A stretch of DNA of 6,017 nt from contig JAAKFX010000095.1 in NCBI GenBank assembly GCA_011064865.1, forward strand, positions 1-6,017, written 5' to 3'. This document shows, in pieces, positions 5,591 through 6,017 of this stretch. The first letter of the stretch is position 1; every line of letters starts with the position of its first letter. This stretch comes from Candidatus Anoxychlamydiales bacterium (GTDB lineage: Bacteria; Chlamydiota; Chlamydiia; Chlamydiales; SM23-39). The translations under genes were made by a program, and so were the position numbers. The notes under the pieces are model-generated. The model saw only the letters and a list, made by a program, of their open reading frames with translations, had not been told where the DNA came from and searched no databases.

Positions 5591-6017
5591 ATGTCACAAG
5601 AGCAATTAGATGTAACAATAAAAGATTTATTAGAAGCAGGCGCTCATTTCGGGCACCAAAAAAAGAGATGGAACCCGAAAATGAAAAGATTCATCTTTGA
5701 GGAAAGAAGCGGTATTTATATCATAGATCTAGCAAAAACTATGCAACAAATTAGAGATGCTGCTGAAGTTGTTCAAGATACTGTAACTCAACATAAAACA
5801 ATTATGTTTGTCGGCACAAAAAAACAGGCTAAAACAGTAATAAAAGAGTGTGCTGAAAATGCAAAAGAATTTTATGTTTGTGAGCGTTGGCTAGGTGGTA
5901 TGCTTACTAATCTAACTACAATTAGAAAGTCTATTAAAACTTTAGAGAGAATTGAAAAAAGAATAGCAACAGGTAGAGAGGGGCTAACAAAAAAAGAGCT
6001 TTCCAAACTTACTAAAG
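5591..6017 (+). CDS. rpsB: 30S ribosomal protein S2 (5' part, cut by the right edge)
   Basis: The first 142 residues of ribosomal protein S2 are present; whole S2 proteins usually have about 230-280. S2 sits on the solvent side of the small subunit, is added late in assembly, and is needed for recruiting S1 in bacteria that have it. Diagnostic blocks are [19 protein letters not shown] (13-31), [10 protein letters not shown] (41-50), FVGTKKQA (73-80) and [11 protein letters not shown] (97-107). The ATG at 5591 is preceded by AAAGG (5581-5585), a modest Shine-Dalgarno at 5-base spacing, and the protein's N-terminus fits the family from here. In most bacteria tsf follows, and in chlamydiae pyrH and frr come after that; these would lie beyond the edge. 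The gene probably shares a transcript with the tRNA just upstream. No S2-binding leader structure could be confirmed. Confidence 0.97.
   Translation, partial: MSQEQLDVTIKDLLEAGAHFGHQKKRWNPKMKRFIFEERSGIYIIDLAKTMQQIRDAAEVVQDTVTQHKTIMFVGTKKQAKTVIKECAENAKEFYVCERWLGGMLTNLTTIRKSIKTLERIEKRIATGREGLTKKELSKLTK

Overview
The window looks like a low-GC (roughly 30%) member of the phylum Chlamydiota, most likely an environmental lineage outside Chlamydiaceae. The evidence is the right half. A very large penicillin-binding protein 2 gene (1075 codons, far longer than the usual 600-700) lies divergently next to a tRNA-Gly(UCC) gene, which is followed closely by rpsB. From memory, Chlamydiaceae carry the same block (pbpB / ompA / tRNA-Gly / rpsB) and their PBP2 is similarly oversized. 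Here the porin gene ompA is not at that position. Ribosome-binding sites are weak or absent before most genes, which fits this group.

Left end (1-202): a segment of about 155 bases at about 52% GC joins abruptly to AT-rich DNA. It holds an unidentified reading frame running off the left edge on the minus strand. Just past the junction comes the C-terminal third of a UDP-glucuronate decarboxylase-like sugar-nucleotide epimerase (186-539). Its nucleotide-binding and catalytic N-terminus is missing. A perfect 10-bp inverted repeat straddles the breakpoint. This is either a real recombination or insertion scar, or an assembly or amplification chimera.

Middle (660-2147): a signal-peptide-bearing outer-membrane beta-barrel protein is encoded on the minus strand. 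Divergently, 53 bp away, lies a 110-residue helical protein on the plus strand with a strong Shine-Dalgarno site. The small gene ends tail-to-tail with the PBP2 gene, overlapping it by 11 bp.

Right (2137-6017): PBP2 makes peptide cross-links during cell elongation or division. It has an insertion of about 360 residues that splits the transpeptidase domain, and a KTS triad in place of KTG. A 126-bp intergenic region holds a candidate promoter for the tRNA-Gly/rpsB unit and an AT-rich hairpin. A 16-bp palindrome separates the tRNA from rpsB, which is cut by the right edge.

The genes do not form one pathway. Envelope functions (barrel protein, PBP2, remnant sugar-nucleotide enzyme) sit beside translation genes. 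No phage, CRISPR or defence system is visible.
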